Assembly: GCA_017937065.1 (NCBI GenBank)
Contig: JAGBEI010000028.1
Coordinates: 1-64,000 of the forward strand
Length of the DNA: 64,000 bases
Direction: 5' to 3'
Origin: Clostridia bacterium
GTDB lineage: Bacteria; Bacillota; Clostridia; Oscillospirales; QAKW01
The notes under the pieces were generated by a model. The model saw nothing but the letters and a program-made list of their open reading frames with translations. It searched no databases and was not told the origin of the DNA. Position numbers and translations under genes: made by a program. Below are positions 42,116 to 51,478 of this stretch, piece by piece; the first letter of the stretch is position 1, and every line of letters starts with the position of its first letter.

Positions 42116-42529
42116 ATGTCAATGATGATAATTGCAGTAAGCGATGATTTTGACGGTGACGGAGGTTTAATGCTTTTGACAGGCATAGCAGTGATTGTTT
42201 TAGGAACATTGATTTCGTGGCTTGCTAATATATTATTGGCGGGATACGGCGTTCTCATAGAGTCTGTTTGCAAAACGGAGATTAATATAAAACGGCTGAC
42301 AGAAAAATATGCTGAAAACGGATATGTATATGAATCGGACGATAGTGAAAATTTGCCAAATGACAGCAAGTCTGAAAACGAATTTGATGACATTATAGGT
42401 GATGAATTTTTAAAGGCGTAGATTGTGCGTGATGAATTCGGTAATTGGCAATGCCCTGTCTGTTCAAAATATAACAACAAATCATCTGATGGGTGCAAAT
42501 GCGGTTATAAAATTGAGCGAAGTCTATAA
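42116..42529 (+). pseudogene. membrane protein with C-terminal zinc ribbon, interrupted by an in-frame TAG
   Basis: Codons from the ATG at 42116 give a membrane segment (LMLLTGIAVIVLGTLISWLA) and an acidic linker ending at TAG 42419-42421 (101 aa). The same frame continues without another stop to TAA at 42527-42529. It encodes DEFGNWQCPVCSKYNN and DGCKCGYKIE, a four-Cys zinc ribbon. TM plus zinc ribbon is a common protein plan, so the TAG probably breaks one gene. Alternatives are read-through, or a separate 34-aa ORF from GTG 42425. No ribosome site is evident before 42116. Family not recognised. Confidence 0.5.
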
Positions 42530-42546
42530 AGAATTGTGAAAATCTC

Positions 42547-42575
42547 TTGATTTTCCGATATATAAGTGCTATAAT
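42547..42575 (+). promoter_or_regulatory. promoter of the rimP-nusA-infB operon
   Basis: TTGATT (42547-42552), 17 bases, TATAAT (42570-42575), 67 bases before the rimP ATG. Confidence 0.85.
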
Positions 42576-42593
42576 AATAACAAAGTAAATGAT

Positions 42594-42619
42594 AAGAGGA
42601 CTGTGAACGCAGTCCTCTT
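42594..42619 (+). promoter_or_regulatory. leader hairpin of the rimP operon
   Basis: AAGAGGACTG/CAGTCCTCTT, a 10-bp perfect stem with a 6-base loop about 12 bases into the transcript and 12 bases before the AGGAGGG site. It lacks a U-tract. nusA operons are often autoregulated, so an attenuation or NusA-responsive role is possible. Confidence 0.5.
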
Positions 42620-42642
42620 AAATATTGCATAGGAGGGCTTGA

Positions 42643-43119
42643 ATGAAAAAGAGCGTTGCCGAAACAGTTTCCGAGCTTGTTTTGCCGTATGCAAAACAGC
42701 TGGGCTTTGAGCTTTACGACGTGGAATACGTCAAGGAGGGTGCGGATTATTTTCTGCGCATTTATATAGATAAGCCGGGCGGTGCTGTAAGCTCGGACGA
42801 CTGCGAGCGCATGTCCCGTGCCATTGACCCCGTGCTTGACGAGTACGACCCCGTTCCGGACAGCTATTATCTTGAGGTTTCATCTGTCGGTCTTGACCGT
42901 CCGCTGAAAACCGAAAAGGATTTTCTGCGCTTTATGAACACAATGATTGAGGTGCGTTTGTATAAAGCTCAGGACGGTGTAAAAGAGTTTTCGGGAGAGC
43001 TTTGCGCGTATACCGACGGTATGTTTACCGTGCAGTGTATCGACGGTACCCGTAAAATTGTTAATATCAGGGACGCAAGCCTTGTAAGACCCTATGTTGA
43101 CTTTAATGAATTTTCATAA
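42643..43119 (+). CDS. rimP: ribosome maturation factor RimP
   Basis: 158 aa. YDVEYVKEGADYFLRIYIDKPGG and the following SSDDCERMSRAIDPVLDE and YYLEVSSVGLDRPLKTEKDF are classical RimP signatures. It is needed for 30S assembly. AGGAGGG precedes the ATG. First gene of the conserved rimP-nusA-ylxR-L7Ae-infB-rbfA order. Confidence 0.95.
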   Translation: MKKSVAETVSELVLPYAKQLGFELYDVEYVKEGADYFLRIYIDKPGGAVSSDDCERMSRAIDPVLDEYDPVPDSYYLEVSSVGLDRPLKTEKDFLRFMNTMIEVRLYKAQDGVKEFSGELCAYTDGMFTVQCIDGTRKIVNIRDASLVRPYVDFNEFS

Positions 43120-43152
43120 TAAAACTCAGTATATAAAGGAGAAGGACAAAAA

Positions 43153-44196
43153 ATGAATTCGGAATTTTTCAAGGCAATCGACCTAATTGAGGCGGAAAAG
43201 GGAATTCCCGCCGATTACATGCTTGAAAAGGTCGAAGCTGCGCTGCTGAGTGCCGCAAAAAAAGCATTCGGCACCTCGGATAATGCGATGGTTGTAATAA
43301 ACAAGGAAAAAAAGGATATTAAGCTTTATCAGGTTAAAACTATCGTTGAAACAGTAGAGAATGAAGCTACCGAAATCAGCCTTGGCGAGCTTTTGGAAAA
43401 GGGCTCTAAGCGCGCAAAGCTGGGCGGTCAGATAAAGCGTGAGGTCAAGACCAAGGAATTCGGCAGGATAGCCGCACAGGCAGCAAAGCAGGTTATAATT
43501 CAGGGCATACGCGACGCTGAACGCGGACTTTTGTATCAGGAGTTTGACGGCAAGGAATCTGAAATAATTTCCACTGTCGTCAGCCGTGTCGAACCGACCG
43601 GCAACGCCACCCTTACAATAGGCAAAAGCGAGGCGCTGCTTGTGAAAAACGAGCAGATACCCGGCGAGACATTAAGCGAGGGCGACAGAATAAAAATTTA
43701 CGTAGTTGAAGTCAGAAAGACGCAGCGCGGACCGCAGGTGCTTATTTCCCGCACTCACCCCGGTCTTGTGAAACGCCTGTTCGAGCTGGAGGTACCCGAA
43801 ATTTTCGACGGTACGGTTGAGATAAAATCAATCGCGCGCGAGGCAGGCAGCAGAACAAAAATCGCGGTTTGGTCTTCAAATGAGGAGGTTGATCCCGTCG
43901 GCGCGTGTATCGGTGCTAAGGGTATGCGTATTGCAAATATCTGCGACGAGCTTCACGGTGAAAAGATAGATGTTATAAAGTATTCGGATAATCCGGAGGA
44001 ATATATTACTCAGGCGCTTGCACCGGCAACGGTTATCAGTGTGATAGCCGACGATACCGAAAAAAGCTGTACGGTTGTTGTCTCGGACGACCAGCTGTCT
44101 CTTGCTATCGGTAAGGAGGGTCAGAACGCACGTCTTGCGGCAAAGCTTACGGGATATAATAAAATCGATATCAAGCCGCTTTCAAAAATCGGATAA
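43153..44196 (+). CDS. nusA: transcription termination/antitermination factor NusA
   Basis: 347 aa, the usual firmicute short form without C-terminal acidic repeats. It has an N-terminal RNAP-binding domain, S1 domain (about 130-200), and two KH domains (CIGAKGMRIANICDEL; LAIGKEGQNARLAAKLTG). It modulates pausing and intrinsic termination, relevant to the many terminators in this window. AAAGGAGAAGG lies before the ATG. Confidence 0.96.
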   Translation: MNSEFFKAIDLIEAEKGIPADYMLEKVEAALLSAAKKAFGTSDNAMVVINKEKKDIKLYQVKTIVETVENEATEISLGELLEKGSKRAKLGGQIKREVKTKEFGRIAAQAAKQVIIQGIRDAERGLLYQEFDGKESEIISTVVSRVEPTGNATLTIGKSEALLVKNEQIPGETLSEGDRIKIYVVEVRKTQRGPQVLISRTHPGLVKRLFELEVPEIFDGTVEIKSIAREAGSRTKIAVWSSNEEVDPVGACIGAKGMRIANICDELHGEKIDVIKYSDNPEEYITQALAPATVISVIADDTEKSCTVVVSDDQLSLAIGKEGQNARLAAKLTGYNKIDIKPLSKIG

Positions 44197-44207
44197 GGGT
44201 GATATAA

Positions 44208-44483
44208 TTGGCAAAAATGAAAAAAGTACCTATGCGTATGTGTCTTAGCTGCCGCGAAATGAAACCCAAGCGTGAGCTGATTCGCATAGTTATGAATAAG
44301 AACGGCGAAATTTCTGTTGATATGACAGGCAAGCTCGCAGGCCGCGGCGCGTATATATGTAACAGCGCCGAGTGTGTCGCAAAGCTGAAAAAAGTGCATG
44401 GTATCGAGAGGAATTTCGGATGCAAAGCGGACGCGGCAATTTATGACGATATAGAAAGGGCGCTGACAGCGAATGAAAAATGA
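44208..44483 (+). CDS. ylxR: YlxR-family RNA-binding protein (DUF448)
   Basis: 91 aa from TTG at 44208 (AAGGG 8 bases upstream; the ATG at 44217 is too far). MRMCLSCREMKPKRELIRIV and GKLAGRGAYICNSAECV are the YlxR signature, including the GRGAY motif. Small basic protein of the nusA operon, reported elsewhere to bind RNA or influence transcription. Confidence 0.92.
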   Translation: MAKMKKVPMRMCLSCREMKPKRELIRIVMNKNGEISVDMTGKLAGRGAYICNSAECVAKLKKVHGIERNFGCKADAAIYDDIERALTANEK

Positions 44484-44787
44484 CGCTTTTTTGCAGTCAC
44501 TGGGACTTGCAAGGCGCGCGGGTCGTCTGTGCTTTGGCTATGACAGCGTTGTCGCGCAGCGGTTCGGGCTTTCGGCGGTATTTCTGTCGAGTGACCTTTC
44601 CGCCAAGACACTGAAAAATCTGACTTATGCGTTTGATGAAGAAAATGTAAAACTGATCGCGGTCGGCTACGGTATGTCCGAGCTTGGGTACGCGATAGGG
44701 GCAAAGCCGGTCGGAATAATCGGAGTGACGGATGCTGGCTTTGCAAAACTGCTTATTGGCAAACTGAACAGGGAGGTTACGGAATGA
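44473..44787 (+). CDS. ribosomal L7Ae-family protein (YlxQ)
   Basis: 104 aa, overlapping ylxR by 11 bases and infB by 4. L7Ae/L30e fold with [17 protein letters not shown] at the N-terminus. Family members bind kink-turn RNA. The place between ylxR and infB is conserved in Firmicutes. Confidence 0.88.
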   Translation: MKNDAFLQSLGLARRAGRLCFGYDSVVAQRFGLSAVFLSSDLSAKTLKNLTYAFDEENVKLIAVGYGMSELGYAIGAKPVGIIGVTDAGFAKLLIGKLNREVTE

Positions 44788-47300
44788 GTATGACTATCAA
44801 ATATAAAGTGCATGACTTTGCCAAGGATACGGGACTGAAGAGCACTGAAATTATAGAGCTTCTGAACAAGCTGAAGCAGAAGGAACGCACGCATATGGCG
44901 ATTCTGGACGTTGAGGAGGTGGACTATCTTCTCAACTATTATACAAAACAAAATGCCGTTGATTCTTTTGATAAATTTTTAGACGACGGTAAAAAGGCGG
45001 CGGAGGCTAAACTGAAAAGCGTAAAGGAAGCGGAAGAAACGCCGAAGCCGGTCAAAGAAAAGAAAGCGCCGGAGAGCAAGCCCGCAGCGACAAGGGCGCA
45101 GACTGAAAAACCCGTCCTTAATACGCAAAACCCCGATGATAAGAAAGAAAAGCCGCAAAAGAGCACGAAAAAAGACAGCGCCGATGCAAAGCCCGCTGCC
45201 AAAGAGCTAAAACAGGAAAAGAAGGAGCAGAAACCTCCCAAGCGCGTTTTGCAGCCCGTAAAACAGCTTAAGGAAAAACCCAAAAAGGAAAAGCGCTCCG
45301 TCAATCCTGCGGATATCACCTTTGAAAAGAAGGTGCGTGTCGTAGATACAAGAACAACCGATGTAAATCTCGGAAAATACGACGAGAAGCTTGACGAGCT
45401 TGCAAGCTCGCATGAGACGCGCAAAACTGCCTCGACTCAGTCCAAACAGAAGATAGTCAAGAAAAACAACTATCAGGACAGATACGGCAGGAAAAAGGCG
45501 CGCGAGAGCGAGGCAGAGAGACTTAAAAGAATCGAACAGCAGCGTAAAAAAGCACAGCTTAAAATTTTGGTGCCTGATGAGATTTCCGTCGGCGAGCTGG
45601 CTCACCGAATGAAGGTAAATGTAGCGCAGGTTGTTGCCAAGCTGATGGGAATGGGCGTTATGGCGTCCGCGTCGCAGAATATCGACTTTGATACTGCATA
45701 TCTTATCGGAGAAGAATTCAGTGTAAAGGTAGAGCGTGAGGTTATACTCACTATTGAGGACAGACTTATAGACGATACCGTTGACGCTGAGGCAGATCTT
45801 CAGCCGCGTGACCCCGTTGTTGTCGTTATGGGGCATGTCGATCACGGCAAGACGTCACTGCTTGACGCTATCCGCAATACAAGTGTTGTTGCCGGCGAGG
45901 CAGGCGGAATAACTCAGCATATCGGTGCGTATAAGGTCAAGGTCGGCGAGCAGGAGATAACCTTCCTTGACACACCGGGACACGCCGCATTTACGCAGAT
46001 GCGCGCCAGGGGCGCCGCGGTAACTGATATTGCCATCCTTGTTGTTGCGGCGGACGACGGTATTATGCCTCAGACGGTAGAGGCAATAAACCATGCCAAA
46101 GCCGCAAATATTCCGATTATTGTTGCAATCAACAAAATGGATAAGGAAAACGCAGACCCCGACCGAGTAAAGCAGGAGCTTACGGAATATGAGCTTGTTC
46201 CAGAGGAATGGGGCGGCGAGACCATTTGCGTACCCATATCCGCGCTTAAAGGCGACGGTATTGACACGCTGCTTGAGATGGTTCTGCTTGTGGCTGAGGT
46301 CAATCAGTATAAGGCAAACCCCAACCGACTTGCAAAGGGTACTGTAATAGAGGCGTATCTTGATAAGGGCCGCGGCCCCGTTTCGACGCTGCTTGTTCAG
46401 AACGGTACGCTTAAAAGCGGTGATATAATTATCGCAGGCTCCGCCGTCGGAAAAATAAGAGCAATGACAAATGACAAGCATGTGCGTATTAACGAGGCAG
46501 GCCCTTCAATGCCGGTGGAGATAATCGGTCTTTCGGAGGTTCCGCAGGCGGGCGATCCGTTCTTTGTTGTTGAAGACGAGCGGCTTGCAAAAGAGCTTGC
46601 CGAGCAGCGCCGTGCCGAGGATAAGCTCAAGCAGCAAAGTCAGTACACGGTATCGCTTGACGATTTGTTCTCCCGTATTCAGGAGGGCAATATGAAAGAA
46701 CTCAATATTATCGTTAAGGCTGATGTTCAGGGCTCCGCAGAGGCGGTAAAATCCTCTCTTGAAAAGATTTCCAATGAAGAGGTGCGTGTCCGCGTTATAC
46801 ACAGCGCTGTCGGCGCCATAAATGAAAGCGACGTTATGCTTGCCAATGCATCAAATGCGATTATTGTCGGCTTTAATGTCCGTCCCGAAACCGCTGCCCG
46901 CGCTTCTGCCGAAAAGAGTGAGGTTGATATCAGACTTTACAGCATCATCTATGACTGCATTGAGGAAATTGAGGCGGCGATGAAGGGTATGCTTGCGCCC
47001 AAATTCAAGGAGGTCGTTCTCGGTTATGCGGAGGTGCGTCAGGTATTTAAGGCGTCCGGCGTCGGTACGATTGCCGGTTCTTACGTCAAAGAGGGCAAAA
47101 TCGTGAGAAATGCAAGCGTGCGGCTGCTGCGTGACAATACGGTTATATTCACCGGAAATCTTTCTTCACTTAAGCGGTTTAAAGATGACGCCAAGGAAGT
47201 GCTTGAAAACTTCGAATGCGGTATCACGATAGAAAATTACAATGATATCAAAGAGGGCGATATCATAGAGGCTTACGAAATGCAGGAGATTAAACAGTAA
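44784..47300 (+). CDS. infB: translation initiation factor IF-2
   Basis: 838 aa. An IF2-N helix domain ([21 protein letters not shown]) is followed by about 170 residues of Lys/Pro/Glu/Ala-rich linker and a second IF2-N-like region ([19 protein letters not shown]). The GTPase domain has G1 [10 protein letters not shown]3 DTPGHAAF and G4 NKMD, followed by domains II-IV. It delivers initiator tRNA to the 30S subunit. The start overlaps the L7Ae-like stop (ATGA). Confidence 0.97.
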   Translation: MSMTIKYKVHDFAKDTGLKSTEIIELLNKLKQKERTHMAILDVEEVDYLLNYYTKQNAVDSFDKFLDDGKKAAEAKLKSVKEAEETPKPVKEKKAPESKPAATRAQTEKPVLNTQNPDDKKEKPQKSTKKDSADAKPAAKELKQEKKEQKPPKRVLQPVKQLKEKPKKEKRSVNPADITFEKKVRVVDTRTTDVNLGKYDEKLDELASSHETRKTASTQSKQKIVKKNNYQDRYGRKKARESEAERLKRIEQQRKKAQLKILVPDEISVGELAHRMKVNVAQVVAKLMGMGVMASASQNIDFDTAYLIGEEFSVKVEREVILTIEDRLIDDTVDAEADLQPRDPVVVVMGHVDHGKTSLLDAIRNTSVVAGEAGGITQHIGAYKVKVGEQEITFLDTPGHAAFTQMRARGAAVTDIAILVVAADDGIMPQTVEAINHAKAANIPIIVAINKMDKENADPDRVKQELTEYELVPEEWGGETICVPISALKGDGIDTLLEMVLLVAEVNQYKANPNRLAKGTVIEAYLDKGRGPVSTLLVQNGTLKSGDIIIAGSAVGKIRAMTNDKHVRINEAGPSMPVEIIGLSEVPQAGDPFFVVEDERLAKELAEQRRAEDKLKQQSQYTVSLDDLFSRIQEGNMKELNIIVKADVQGSAEAVKSSLEKISNEEVRVRVIHSAVGAINESDVMLANASNAIIVGFNVRPETAARASAEKSEVDIRLYSIIYDCIEEIEAAMKGMLAPKFKEVVLGYAEVRQVFKASGVGTIAGSYVKEGKIVRNASVRLLRDNTVIFTGNLSSLKRFKDDAKEVLENFECGITIENYNDIKEGDIIEAYEMQEIKQ

Positions 47301-47656
47301 TGTCAGGTCATAGAATTGACAAGGTAAATGAGGAAATTAAAAAGGAGCTGTCTTATATAATCCCCAAGCTCAAAGACCCGCGAATACCCGAATTTGTGAC
47401 GATAACGGAGGTGCGCACATCGCCTGACCTCAAGACTGCAAAGGTGTATTTTTCATCAATGAGCGACGATGAGCAGCAGGTGCTTGCCGGGCTCCAGTCA
47501 TCTGCCGGCTTTGCGCGCGGACTTCTGTCAAAGGCAATGAAAATCCGTTATACTCCGGAGCTTGTATTTGCGGTGGACAGCTCTGTAAAATACGGTATGT
47601 TTATCAACGAGAAGCTGGCGGAGCTGGGGCTTTCGGAGAGTGATGACGGTGAGTAG
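47300..47656 (+). CDS. rbfA: ribosome-binding factor A
   Basis: 118 aa KH-like protein. HRIDKVNEEIKKELSYIIPKLKDPRI and TITEVRTSPDLKTAKVYFS are family signatures. It assists 16S 5'-end maturation of the 30S subunit. The start overlaps the infB stop. Confidence 0.95.
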   Translation: MSGHRIDKVNEEIKKELSYIIPKLKDPRIPEFVTITEVRTSPDLKTAKVYFSSMSDDEQQVLAGLQSSAGFARGLLSKAMKIRYTPELVFAVDSSVKYGMFINEKLAELGLSESDDGE

Positions 47657-47657
47657 C

Positions 47658-48626
47658 ATGAGCGGCAATCTGAACTTTGGCTCTATTGATGAAACGCTTG
47701 AGGCGCTGCAAGGGCTTTCGGAAATAACAATTATTTGTCATATCCGTCCGGACGGCGACACGCTGGGCAGCGCATTTGCGCTCATGCATGCGCTGAAAAA
47801 GTCGGGAAAAGACAGGGTAGAGGTTGTGTGTGAAAGTGAAATTTCACCGCGCTACCGCTTTTTAACGGGCGGAAAAAGCAGAATTGACGGACCTTGCCGC
47901 GGCGGAATCGTCTGCGTTGATGTGGCGTCCCCGTCCATGGCGGGTGAGCGGTACCGCACAGCGGCTGAAAATGCCGATGTTGTAATCGACCATCATCTTT
48001 CAAACAGCGGCTACGGCAAATGCAATCTGATTGAGCCCGACGCGGCGGCATGCGGGGAGATTGTTTTAAGGCTTGTCCGCCGTATGGGCGGGCTTGACCG
48101 AACCGTTGCCGACTGTCTTTACACTGCGGTGTCGACGGATACAGGCTGTTTTGTATATTCAAACACAACGTCCCAAACACATGAGGCGGCGGCAGAGCTT
48201 ATACGTGCGGGCGCGGACGCGGGCAGACTCAATAAGCTGCTTTTCAGAACAAAATCACACGCTGCATTTGAAATTGAAAGGCGTGCGTTTGAATCGCTTG
48301 AATACTTTTACGATAACACCGTCACATGTATGAAAATCACGCTTGAATGGATAGATGAGCTCTCTGCAAATGAGGACGATATGGAGGGAATATCGTCTAT
48401 TCCCGCGCGCATTGAGGGCGTAAAGGCGTCTGCCACCTTTCGTCAGGTCAGCGCCGATACCTACAAGCTGTCGGTGCGCACAAACGGTGAGGTGGACGCG
48501 TCCGCCGTGTGCAAGCTGTTCGGCGGCGGGGGACACAAAATGGCGGCGGGCTGTACCATGACAGGCGATTATGACAGCATAAAGAAAATCATGGCAGCTA
48601 AACTGCATGAAGGCATAGGCAAATGA
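47658..48626 (+). CDS. nrnA: DHH-family phosphoesterase (NrnA-like oligoribonuclease/pAp phosphatase)
   Basis: 322 aa from the ATG at 47658 (GGTGAG just upstream; in-frame GTG/ATG codons from 47640 are alternatives). Motifs are HIRPDGDTLGSAFAL, VVIDHHLSNSGYG (DHH) and the C-terminal DHHA1 motif LFGGGGHKMAAG. NrnA degrades short RNAs and cyclic-dinucleotide breakdown products (pApA, pAp). Its position after rbfA and before truB is standard in Firmicutes. Confidence 0.92.
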   Translation: MSGNLNFGSIDETLEALQGLSEITIICHIRPDGDTLGSAFALMHALKKSGKDRVEVVCESEISPRYRFLTGGKSRIDGPCRGGIVCVDVASPSMAGERYRTAAENADVVIDHHLSNSGYGKCNLIEPDAAACGEIVLRLVRRMGGLDRTVADCLYTAVSTDTGCFVYSNTTSQTHEAAAELIRAGADAGRLNKLLFRTKSHAAFEIERRAFESLEYFYDNTVTCMKITLEWIDELSANEDDMEGISSIPARIEGVKASATFRQVSADTYKLSVRTNGEVDASAVCKLFGGGGHKMAAGCTMTGDYDSIKKIMAAKLHEGIGK

Positions 48627-49480
48627 AAGACGGAATAATTCTGATAAATAAGCCGCAGGGGATAACTTCCTTTTCGGCAGTTGCGAAAGTTAGGCGTGCG
48701 CTTAATGTCAAATGCGGTCACAGCGGCACGCTTGACCCGATTGCAACGGGACTTTTACCCGTTATGTGCGGTAAAGCGACAAAGCTTTGCAGTTATCTTA
48801 CAGACGGGGACAAGGCGTATCGCGCCGCTTTGCGTTTCGGAATTGAAACTGATACGCACGATATTACCGGCAATGTCACAAAGACATGCGAAAAAGCCGT
48901 TACGCTTGAGCAGATACGGGAGATACTGCCTCGGTTTATCGGAAAAATCAGGCAGGTTCCGCCTGCATACTCTGCCATTAAGGTGGGCGGCAGGGCACTG
49001 TATAAGCTTGCGCGGGAGGGCAAATGTGCGGAAATTCCCGAACGGGAAATAACTGTATATTCTATTGAAACTGTTGACTTTTCGGGCAAAGAGCTTATAA
49101 TGGATATAGAGTGTTCAAAGGGTACATATATCCGCTCGCTTTGCAGGGATATAGCGCGTGCTCTGGGAACCGTCGGAACAATGAGCGCGCTTGTGCGCAC
49201 AAAAACCTGCGGGTGGACCGTAGAGGATGCGGTTTCACCTGAGAGCGATGAGCTGGAGCGGCATATTATCTCCATGGATGACGCGCTTTCGGCGTTTCCC
49301 GAATTCTACCCCGAACCGTTTTTTGCAAGACTTCTGTCAAACGGATGCGCGGTAAGCGCCGGCAAGCTGAAGGGCTTGCCGGACGGACTGTGCCGAGTAT
49401 ATTCGGACAGACTGCTGGGGCTTGGCAATACGCTAAAGACTGACCAAGGCATGGTATTTAAGCTGCTGACTCATTTATAA
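48623..49480 (+). CDS. truB: tRNA pseudouridine-55 synthase
   Basis: 285 aa. GIILINKPQGITSF and KCGHSGTLDPIATGLLPV contain the catalytic Asp region; KVGGRALYKLAREG and GTYIRSLCRDIARALG follow. It makes psi55 in the T-loop of tRNAs. The start overlaps the nrnA stop (ATGA). Confidence 0.96.
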   Translation: MKDGIILINKPQGITSFSAVAKVRRALNVKCGHSGTLDPIATGLLPVMCGKATKLCSYLTDGDKAYRAALRFGIETDTHDITGNVTKTCEKAVTLEQIREILPRFIGKIRQVPPAYSAIKVGGRALYKLAREGKCAEIPEREITVYSIETVDFSGKELIMDIECSKGTYIRSLCRDIARALGTVGTMSALVRTKTCGWTVEDAVSPESDELERHIISMDDALSAFPEFYPEPFFARLLSNGCAVSAGKLKGLPDGLCRVYSDRLLGLGNTLKTDQGMVFKLLTHL

Positions 49481-49514
49481 CTGATATTTTAAAACAAGTA
49501 AACGGAAAAAACAT

Positions 49515-50387
49515 ATGGAAAATAAGCTTTGCGTAGCTTTGGGAGATTTTGACGGGGTACACCTCGGTCATAGGCGGCTGCTTGATGTTACGGTGAATAA
49601 TCCGTATGGATTTATTCCCGCCGTGTATACATTCAACGGTAACTGCAAGGGCGCAAAGGTGATAATGACCGGCACGGAAAAGCGGGCGCGGCTGACAGAG
49701 CTTGGAGTAAAACGTATAATTTTTGATGATTTTGAAAAGGTGCGCCGCCTTTCTCCTCAGGAGTTTGCTGAAAATGTGCTGTTCAAACGGCTGAACGCCG
49801 GCGCGGTTGTCTGCGGCATGGACTTTAGATTCGGCAGGAATGCTGCCGGGGATATCGGACTATTGACTGAGCTTTGCCGCAGTGCGGGCGTTTTTCTCTT
49901 AACGGTGGACTGTCTTGCAGGACAACACGGAAAACTCAGCTCGTCGGATATCAGGCTTATGATTCGAAACGGCGAGATGGAAAAGGCAGCGGCGGCACTG
50001 GGCTCACGCTTTTTTGTTACGGGTACGGTCAGTCACGGCAAGAGGCTTGGAAGCCGTCATAATACGCCTACGGTGAACATAAAAATAGATGCCGGACGTA
50101 TTGTTCCCAAATACGGTGTATACATTACACAAACGGTTTTGGACGGTAAAAAATACAACGGAATTACAAATGTCGGTGTTCGTCCCAGTGTGGAGGATAC
50201 CGATATTGCGAATATTGAAACCAATTTGTTTGATTTTGATGCTGAAATTTACGGCAGTCAAATACGGGTGGAATTTATAAAAATGCTGCGTTCGGAGCGC
50301 AAATTTGAAAGCCGTGAGCTTTTGTTTTCACAGATTGCTGCGGATATTGCCGCGGCAAAAGCCTATTTTGACGGAGAAAAAGAATGA
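49515..50387 (+). CDS. ribF: bifunctional riboflavin kinase/FAD synthetase
   Basis: 290 aa, slightly short. The N-terminal FAD synthetase begins directly at VALGDFDGVHLGHRRLL and lacks the 10-15 residues common before it; GMDFRFGRNAAGDIGLL follows. The C-terminal flavokinase has GKRLGSRHNTPTVNIKI (a longer loop than the usual GxxLGxPTAN) and KYNGITNVGVRP. Makes FMN and FAD. Conserved partner of truB. The end overlaps the lipoprotein gene. Confidence 0.93.
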   Translation: MENKLCVALGDFDGVHLGHRRLLDVTVNNPYGFIPAVYTFNGNCKGAKVIMTGTEKRARLTELGVKRIIFDDFEKVRRLSPQEFAENVLFKRLNAGAVVCGMDFRFGRNAAGDIGLLTELCRSAGVFLLTVDCLAGQHGKLSSSDIRLMIRNGEMEKAAAALGSRFFVTGTVSHGKRLGSRHNTPTVNIKIDAGRIVPKYGVYITQTVLDGKKYNGITNVGVRPSVEDTDIANIETNLFDFDAEIYGSQIRVEFIKMLRSERKFESRELLFSQIAADIAAAKAYFDGEKE

Positions 50388-51478
50388 TAAAGCAAAAACG
50401 AATTTTTATGATATTGACGGCGCTTGTTATGCTGCTGTCTGTTTGCTCCTGTAAAAAAGCGTCTCCCGGCAGTTCCTATCTTAAGGAGAATGCCGGCGGT
50501 ACGGGCTACGGAGCCGGTATTAAAAGCTCGCTGTATATAGAGGACTTTTATTTTATAACGGTCGGTACTCAGAAAAGCGCGGTTGAGCTTACTCTCGGTA
50601 TGCCTCACTACACAGAGGAGGGCAATGCGTTTTATTCTGTATATGATTTGAATAACGGAGACAGCATAGAATTTTCGTTTGATAAGGATAAAAATGCGGT
50701 GACTAATGCCGAATACGTGTATGCGGACGGCGACAAGCAGAATTTTTTTGATATTCTTGTCGAATTGGGCATTTTAAAATCATCGGTAAGTGAAAGCGGC
50801 GGCGGGACTACCGTAGAAATTCCCGGCGGAGAGGATAATAAACCGTCTGTTGATACGCCTGATAACACGCAGACGCCGGACAATACTGATAAACCCGATA
50901 ATTCGCAAACGCCCGGCGGCGGTCATAATGCAGTTCAGGGCGACCAGTTTGCGTCGGGCTCGTATAATTATATTTTGATAGAGCCTGTTTTGGGTCTCGG
51001 TGTGCCGCGCAGCAGTATTCTTTCCGCTGTCGGAAAACCAAGCTATTTCTTTTCACACAGCTTCGCAAACGATTCTTATATTATTGACTGCTATAACTTA
51101 AACGACGGAAGCAAGCTGTATCTTGATTACGGCTATGCAAGAGATAATCTGCGCAGTGCCGCTATATATAAAAACGGAAGCTATACCTCCGTACTTAATG
51201 CGCAGTGGACAGAGCAGGTAAAGCCCGCCGGCTTTACGCGCAATACGGTTGACAAGAATAAGCTGGGCAGGCTTAAAAAGAATATGACGCCCGCACAGGT
51301 TTATAAATCGCTCGGCGAGCCGGCTTGGTATGAGGGCACCCGCGGCAGTTACAGCGATGTTTTTGCACTGCCGGGCGGTGAATATGCGTACCTCAGCTTC
51401 GGCTCGGCTCATAACAGGTTGACTTCACTTTCGATAAAAGGAGCGGACGGCAAGGTCACTGCCGTTACATTAAATTGA
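50384..51478 (+). CDS. lipoprotein with three BamE/SmpA-like repeats
   Basis: 364 aa. Type-II signal peptide, lipobox VCSC (Cys23). Three related units of about 60-65 residues follow the pattern [start]-xxV-[GE]-xP-xx-[body]-YxLxxG-xxxLxF: near 52-112 (AVELTLGMPHYTEEGNAFYSV), 195-262 (SILSAVGKPSYFFSHSF) and 293-357 (QVYKSLGEPAWYEGTRG). This resembles the BamE fold. A Thr/Pro/Asp/Asn-rich linker (about 140-185) separates units 1 and 2. Surface-anchored, function unknown. It overlaps ribF by 4 bases. Confidence 0.6.
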   Translation: MIKQKRIFMILTALVMLLSVCSCKKASPGSSYLKENAGGTGYGAGIKSSLYIEDFYFITVGTQKSAVELTLGMPHYTEEGNAFYSVYDLNNGDSIEFSFDKDKNAVTNAEYVYADGDKQNFFDILVELGILKSSVSESGGGTTVEIPGGEDNKPSVDTPDNTQTPDNTDKPDNSQTPGGGHNAVQGDQFASGSYNYILIEPVLGLGVPRSSILSAVGKPSYFFSHSFANDSYIIDCYNLNDGSKLYLDYGYARDNLRSAAIYKNGSYTSVLNAQWTEQVKPAGFTRNTVDKNKLGRLKKNMTPAQVYKSLGEPAWYEGTRGSYSDVFALPGGEYAYLSFGSAHNRLTSLSIKGADGKVTAVTLN

